From NCBI RefSeq assembly GCF_900086655.1, contig NZ_LT575476.1:5418431-5482430 (forward strand): DNA of 64,000 bases, in the 5' to 3' direction. The notes below the pieces were generated by a model. That model ran no database searches. It was not told where the DNA came from and saw only the letters and a program-made list of their open reading frames with translations. This DNA is from Paenibacillus tuaregi (GTDB taxonomy: Bacteria > Bacillota > Bacilli > Paenibacillales > Paenibacillaceae). Each line of letters opens with the position of its first letter. Positions within the stretch are counted from its first letter, which is position 1. Positions 58,942-64,000 of the stretch are shown here, in pieces. The position numbers and the translations under genes are program-made.

Positions 58942-61900
58942 CTAACCACTCTCCTCCATCCTCTCCCTATCCGGTATAACAAACGACACCGTTGTTCCCT
59001 CGCCAAGCTTGCTCGCAATCGACAGCCCCCGCCCGTACAATTGCCGTAACCTCCGATTCGTATTGGCAATGCCAATCCCGCCTTTACGGCTCAGAGTAGA
59101 GTTCAGCACCCGGGCAACCTGTTCCTGATCCATTCCCTTTCCATTATCTGTGATTTCAATCAGGCTATAACCATTTTGCCGGGTAATGGCCAGACGAACC
59201 GTGCCGCCTTTAATACTGCTGAGCAGACCGTGCTTGACGGCATTTTCGACCAGCGGCTGGATCGAGAGCGGAGGAAGCTGTAAGCGGATGTCCGGCTCAA
59301 CCTCCCACTCCATCGACAGCCGGTCGCCGAACCGCACTTGTTCGATATACAAGTAGGCTTTGACGAGCTCCAGCTCATGGGACAGATCAACCAGTTCCCC
59401 CCGGTTTAGATAGTTGAAGCTGATCTCTAAATAAGATGCAAAAGCCTCTCCAAGCCTGCGCATGTTCTCCGTATCAACTTCACTGACCGCCATCAACGAA
59501 TTGAGGGTGTTCAGCAGAAAATGCGGTTGAATTTGCGCCTGCAAATAGGCAGCTTCCATACGCAGCCGCTCATTAATGGACTGTCTCAGGGTGACCAAGG
59601 CCCTGATCCGGTATTTCAGCTCTAGAGCGTCCACTGGCTTCGTGACGTAATCGCTCGCTCCAGCCTGAAATCCGGTGTAGATATCGGCTGGCTGGCTGCG
59701 GGCGGTCAGCAGCAGAACAGGAAGCTCCGACATGGGGAACTGCTCCCTTACACTTCGGGTTAATTCATACCCGGACATATTTGGCATCATCACATCGGCG
59801 ATGAGCAAATCCCACGGCTGGCTACCCAGCAGCTCCAGCGCCTCTTGGCCTGACTGAGCCGTTACAATATCATAAGGCTCGGAAGACAGCATGCCGACCA
59901 ACACTTTCAGGTTGATCGGATCATCGTCCACGGCAAGGATGCGCGCCCGGCTCTCATCCAGAAGCGGCGGCAGTGCCGTGGCAGAGACTTCCTGCTCTGC
60001 GGTGGTGACATCCGGCAGCAGAGACCGGACATGCTCCCCGTCCGCTTCGTCTATGCTCATCTCCGTATACAGAGGAGCCTGCGGCATGGAGAGACTTGGC
60101 TCATTCGCCAGAGGCAGATCAAAGCAGAAGACTGACCCTTTGCCAGGCTCCGAATGAACCGTCAATGTGCCGCCATGAAGCTCAACGAGCTCTTTGCTAA
60201 TACTTAGCCCCAGTCCGATGCCCTGCCCGTTGCTTATCCCCTGAGCCCCCTGCTCATAAGGGATAAAGATTCGCGCCTGAGTTGCCTCATCCATGCCTAT
60301 CCCGGTGTCGGCGATTTGAATATCTACACGTTCTACCCGAATTTCGGCGGACACAGAGATCGTGCCCGTCTCCGTATATTTGAGGGCGTTATGCAGCAGG
60401 TTGTACAGAACCTGAACAAGCCTCTTCTCATCCGCCATGACCGGAGGCAGCGATTCCGGGATCTCCACCTTTAGGCTGATCGGCTTGGTCTCCACCATAT
60501 ACTGCAGCATGGCAATAATACCCGGCACGACGGACTGAATTTTCAGTGGCTCCTGCTGCAGCACAATCCGCTTCTCCTTCAGCCGGACTACATCAAGAAG
60601 ATCGCCAAGCAGATAAGACATGCGTCTGCTGATCGTAATAAGCAGCTGCATATCGTCAAGACTGTCCTTCTCCAGGGTATCCTTTTCCTTGGTGACCACG
60701 TTGTGGGCGATATTCATAATGCCATGCAGGGGCGTCCTCAGCTCATGTGAGGTATTGACCAGGAATTGGTCCTTGATATGATCGGCTTTGGTCAGCTTCT
60801 CGTTTAATTCCGCGTTTTCCCTTGATTTCTGGAAGTATTTCTTAAACCAATAGGAGCAATAACCCGTAATAGCCACAACAATGTCAATAGGATAGTAGAC
60901 CGTTGTAACGTCCCAGGCCGCTTCTGCCAAGCTCCACAGAATGTTAGAAATGATACCTGCCGAAGTCACCAGCAGGAAGATGCTGTCTGAATCCGGCTGC
61001 CTTTTGAAAATCATCTTACCCGAGAGATATACGAACCATGCAAATGACAAGTAATAATAAGCATCAAAAATATGAAAATGGATAATCCCGAACACCGTGG
61101 AAGCCGGTACAGCTAACAAAACAACGGTAAGAACCACACTAGCCGCAATGTAAGCCCGCAGCTTGCCTCCCTGAATATAGGAAGGCGCAAATTTCTTAAA
61201 TAACATAATGATGAGCAGATTCTGCCAGAGCAGACTGATCAGTCTGATTTTCACCGCCCATGTATAGTTAATCGGCAGCCATAACAACAGCACAGTATCG
61301 TGAACGACCAGAATCGCAATGCTTATTGCCAGCAGCAACAGCGCCAGTATGAGTAAAGCCTTCTCCTGTCGATTGAGCATATAAAGAATGCAGGCGTACA
61401 AGCCATGAAGAACCAGCACCAAAAAAGTAAACAGCTGAAACCCAATGGAGTACCAGCGTAGATAATCAATGGCTGCCTGAGAACCAAAACGGATAGGACT
61501 TACGATTCCACCGTGGTAAGGACTATCGAAGTTGGATATACGAACCGACAGTTCAATCTCCGTAGCCCCCTCTGCATCCCTGGAAGCTGTGTAAGAGACA
61601 CTTTCGGGAACGTATTCACGTTCAGAGACCGCAATTTTGCCGATGCTTCCCGCCATTTCTCCATTGATTTCGACAGCGGATGAGGACTGAATTCCCTTAA
61701 ACCAGAATGAAACGGGCGATTTAAGCGGGTCGGTCAATATACGCAGCCGATACGTCCCATATCCGTATGAGCTGCCAGAGTCTGGGTGCAGCGCACTGCC
61801 CCAATCTCCCGGGACCTGAATAGTTCGGGAATTCGGTTCCACTCTATGTATCTCGTCTTGGGTAATAAGTGCCCCCGGGTAGAACTTCCACTCCCCATTC

Positions 61901-62109
61901 AAATAAAAGGCAGGCGACTTCTCCAAGTCCGTCCCTCGGAGGTCAAGTACGCCGTCAACGGCCCGAGGCTGGTCCTTCACGGCAAACAGCTGGGCCCAGC
62001 CCCACCTCATTCCCGTTAGAACGCCAAATATAAGAAGCAGAGTCACTATATATTTGTATGGAACTCTTTTACCTCTTCCCACAGATAGAACATTTCGCTC
62101 CCGCTTCAT
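58942..62109 (-). CDS. Hybrid sensor kinase: 7TMR-DISM, HisKA, receiver and second LytS-type kinase core
   Basis: 1055 residues. In order: N-terminal anchor (20-38); extracytoplasmic DISMED2-like domain (about 50-200); seven membrane segments 7TMR-DISM (about 215-425); HisKA with H455 (NTSHELRTPLHGI) and HATPase (to about 665); receiver (723-840) with phospho-acceptor D772 (IADVMMPNMSG); then a second kinase core of the LytS/His_kinase type with H863 (QIQPHFLLNTLNS) and its own HATPase (GIGIANTNRRLRQLY). Two kinase cores in one chain is unusual. It overlaps the fused kinase-regulator gene by 4 bases, so the two are co-translated. Confidence 0.93.
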   Translation of the reverse strand: MKRERNVLSVGRGKRVPYKYIVTLLLIFGVLTGMRWGWAQLFAVKDQPRAVDGVLDLRGTDLEKSPAFYLNGEWKFYPGALITQDEIHRVEPNSRTIQVPGDWGSALHPDSGSSYGYGTYRLRILTDPLKSPVSFWFKGIQSSSAVEINGEMAGSIGKIAVSEREYVPESVSYTASRDAEGATEIELSVRISNFDSPYHGGIVSPIRFGSQAAIDYLRWYSIGFQLFTFLVLVLHGLYACILYMLNRQEKALLILALLLLAISIAILVVHDTVLLLWLPINYTWAVKIRLISLLWQNLLIIMLFKKFAPSYIQGGKLRAYIAASVVLTVVLLAVPASTVFGIIHFHIFDAYYYLSFAWFVYLSGKMIFKRQPDSDSIFLLVTSAGIISNILWSLAEAAWDVTTVYYPIDIVVAITGYCSYWFKKYFQKSRENAELNEKLTKADHIKDQFLVNTSHELRTPLHGIMNIAHNVVTKEKDTLEKDSLDDMQLLITISRRMSYLLGDLLDVVRLKEKRIVLQQEPLKIQSVVPGIIAMLQYMVETKPISLKVEIPESLPPVMADEKRLVQVLYNLLHNALKYTETGTISVSAEIRVERVDIQIADTGIGMDEATQARIFIPYEQGAQGISNGQGIGLGLSISKELVELHGGTLTVHSEPGKGSVFCFDLPLANEPSLSMPQAPLYTEMSIDEADGEHVRSLLPDVTTAEQEVSATALPPLLDESRARILAVDDDPINLKVLVGMLSSEPYDIVTAQSGQEALELLGSQPWDLLIADVMMPNMSGYELTRSVREQFPMSELPVLLLTARSQPADIYTGFQAGASDYVTKPVDALELKYRIRALVTLRQSINERLRMEAAYLQAQIQPHFLLNTLNSLMAVSEVDTENMRRLGEAFASYLEISFNYLNRGELVDLSHELELVKAYLYIEQVRFGDRLSMEWEVEPDIRLQLPPLSIQPLVENAVKHGLLSSIKGGTVRLAITRQNGYSLIEITDNGKGMDQEQVARVLNSTLSRKGGIGIANTNRRLRQLYGRGLSIASKLGEGTTVSFVIPDRERMEESG

Positions 62110-63893
62110 TTCGTTAAAGCCTCGACTCTTGCCTTCTCCACGGCCTCTTCCCGGCCGTTTACCTGCAGCTTCAAGTATATCGAGGAAATATAATTTCGGA
62201 CCGTCCCCTCCGACAGATACAGCCTCTGGGCAATTTCCTTATTGCGAAGTCCTTCCGTGAGGCACCGGAGAACATCCGTCTCCCGCTCGGTCAGCTCATA
62301 CGGATTCGGCGCACTCTCCTCGATCTGGTGCTGAAACAACTGATGGGCCACGTCCTGCGAGATCATCGTCCCTCCACCATAGATGAGCCGGATCGTTGCG
62401 GCTAATTCCTTAGGGTGTATCGATTTCAGCATATAACCCTCCGCCCCGATCCGAAGCGCCTCAGCTGCCATGGCAACATCCTCTATGCTCGTGATCATAA
62501 TTATCCGAAGCTTCGGCCACATTTCTTTCATCTGCTTTGTCGCCATAATTCCGTCCATCTCCGGCATATTGATGTCCATTAATACAATGTCGGGAAGCTC
62601 CTTCTTACAGGCTTCGATGGCCTGTATGCCATCCCCGGCTACTTTGATTTCGAAATCCTTTTCTTCTCCCAGCAGCAATCTCAGGCTTTCACGGACCAAC
62701 GGCTGATCATCCGCAAGCAGGATTTTGATTTTCTGTCCACCCTCTTGAGAAGAATTCGGGATCGTACAGGTGACCATCGTGCCGGCATCCGCCTGTGAAT
62801 GAATGTAGAGCTTGCCCTGAAGTGAGGCTAGACGCTCCTTCATACCCGTCAGACCGAACCCATATTGGAGGTTATCCGTCCCTTTGCCATTATCCTGTAT
62901 CTGCAGCATCACCTGAGTGTGATCATATTGCAAAAGCACTTGTATCGTGCTGGCCTGCCCATGACGGCTGGCATTGGTTAGAGCCTCCTGCAGACAGCGG
63001 TACAGGGCAAGCTTGACCGGCTTCATGACAGGATAAGGCTCACCCATCGTACGAAATACAATCCGGATTCCGGTATTAGCCTTGAACTCATCCATAATTT
63101 GCAGCAGTGACCGGTCTAACGGCACCGCCTCCTCGATAGGGTCCATCTGATGCACCTGACGGCGAATGTCGTCCAGGCCGGTTCTCGCCAGCTTGAGTAT
63201 TCCGTGCAGCTTCTCTTCCCCCTCTTCTGTCTGGATATGAGACTTCAGCCTCTCCATGCCCAGAATCATGGAGGTGAACGTGTGGCCAATCGTATCATGC
63301 AGTTCTCGGGCCATGCGGTAACGTTCCTCCAGCAAGGTCATTCTTTCAATTTGAGAAGAATACTGCTCCAGGATCGTATACTGCTCTTTAATTACCGCGA
63401 GCTTCTGCTTGATGGCATTGATCGCCAAGGCCCCTTTCTGCAGGGCATAGCTTGCCGCGTAGAGAATGAGTGCATCACTTAAGCTTTTCCATATGACAGA
63501 ATGTGACAACGAGGAGCTGACAGAATTCCCCCCACTGAGTGCAAACAGCGCCACAGAAATCGGCAGTGAGTAGGCGTGGACCCGGCCCCGGCTGTAGAAC
63601 GCAATCGTGAAGAGGGCGGGAAAGAACAGTCTTGGCAGGCCGAGTTCATAAGCAAGAAATAAAGATATACCTCCAGCAAATAAACACTCGGCGATCAAAT
63701 AACGGTAATAGTGACCTTTTACAAATATAAAAGGGATCAAATTACACAGCACAAGAGGGACAAATACCCCCCAGAAAGGAAAGAGAGGCTGATCCTGATA
63801 CATCAAAATGATCACGGCGACAACCCATAGCGTACGTATGGTCAACATCGACCAGTCCTGCCATGACCACCGGTTCAGGTTAAGAAAACGCAT
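62106..63893 (-). CDS. Fused LiaS-type kinase and NarL-type regulator
   Basis: 595 residues in one frame. Membrane segments (about 25-165), HisKA_3 with H199 (MARELHDTIGHTF), HATPase (EALTNASRHG, GFGLTGMKERL), then without a stop the receiver (about 388-505; D440 in VLMDINMPEMDG) and a LuxR HTH (about 530-592; LTERETDVLRCLTEGLRNKEIA). Elsewhere in the window (7980-9786) these are two overlapping genes. ATG 63893 follows GGAG by 9 bases; a TTG three codons upstream is less likely. It is first of a two-gene operon with the hybrid kinase. Confidence 0.92.
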   Translation of the reverse strand: MRFLNLNRWSWQDWSMLTIRTLWVVAVIILMYQDQPLFPFWGVFVPLVLCNLIPFIFVKGHYYRYLIAECLFAGGISLFLAYELGLPRLFFPALFTIAFYSRGRVHAYSLPISVALFALSGGNSVSSSLSHSVIWKSLSDALILYAASYALQKGALAINAIKQKLAVIKEQYTILEQYSSQIERMTLLEERYRMARELHDTIGHTFTSMILGMERLKSHIQTEEGEEKLHGILKLARTGLDDIRRQVHQMDPIEEAVPLDRSLLQIMDEFKANTGIRIVFRTMGEPYPVMKPVKLALYRCLQEALTNASRHGQASTIQVLLQYDHTQVMLQIQDNGKGTDNLQYGFGLTGMKERLASLQGKLYIHSQADAGTMVTCTIPNSSQEGGQKIKILLADDQPLVRESLRLLLGEEKDFEIKVAGDGIQAIEACKKELPDIVLMDINMPEMDGIMATKQMKEMWPKLRIIMITSIEDVAMAAEALRIGAEGYMLKSIHPKELAATIRLIYGGGTMISQDVAHQLFQHQIEESAPNPYELTERETDVLRCLTEGLRNKEIAQRLYLSEGTVRNYISSIYLKLQVNGREEAVEKARVEALTK

Positions 63894-64000
63894 ATATAAC
63901 AACTCCGTTCAACCTTATTGGAACAAGCAAAAGTCGGCCTGTATCAGCCCGGGTTTTCCTTGTCATATCCAGAGATGACTGCTAATCACTCGGCTTTATG

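Noticed and set aside
1..64000. tRNA, rRNA or riboswitch genes
   Set aside because: No tRNA-like cloverleaf, rRNA stretch or T-box/riboswitch core was recognised by eye; a covariance search was not possible.

Overview
The window looks like chromosome from a Paenibacillus-type, endospore-forming Bacillota. The evidence is strong AGGAGG-type ribosome binding sites, a spore-coat operon matching Bacillus subtilis yraG-yraF-adhB-yraE-yraD, an S-layer-homology surface protein, a 'stalk' (copper amine oxidase N-terminal) protein, and many LytS/YehU- and LiaRS-type two-component systems. No rRNA, tRNA or CRISPR array was seen.

Layout. 1-18.9 kb: an OmpR-type two-component pair cut by the left edge; a TetR-controlled SnoaL/NAD(P)-binding pair; a MerR-controlled aldo/keto reductase; an Imm26 immunity-like gene; an AlkX/YcaQ-type glycosylase; DinB; a LiaRS-type pair; a CPBP protease; DUF4241; a MarR/GNAT/YczE group; DUF4261; a MerR/nitroreductase pair; and the spore-coat/adhB operon. 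18.9-57.2 kb: a 38 kb accessory region of small modules (regulator plus oxidoreductase, hydrolase or transporter) mixed with gene relics. 57.2-64 kb: rlmH, a DUF3888 protein, and two overlapping large sensor kinase genes, one of them a histidine kinase fused to its NarL-type regulator.

Main observation. The last ~25 bases of rlmH, including its stop codon, recur eight more times, all in the same orientation and all between genes, at about 18.97, 27.27, 33.12, 41.50, 44.46, 47.24, 52.66 and 55.37 kb. The 3' end of rlmH (orfX) is the classic integration site of staphylococcal SCC elements, where a direct repeat of this sequence is made at each insertion. The simplest reading is a tandem array of eight SCC-like cassettes stacked at rlmH. 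Two relics of a large serine recombinase (C-terminal part at 34.2 kb, N-terminal catalytic part at 41.2 kb) lie in the largest cassette; no intact recombinase gene is in the window, so the array looks stranded or served in trans.

How it works together. Most cassettes carry a local regulator (XRE, AraC, LysR, TetR, MarR, MerR, Crp, Lrp, HxlR) beside the enzyme genes it probably controls, and several operators can be read directly: N19-spaced MerR promoters and MarR, TetR and LysR palindromes. One cassette carries a divergent second UMP kinase (pyrH) behind a leader peptide and a terminator hairpin, which looks like an attenuator.
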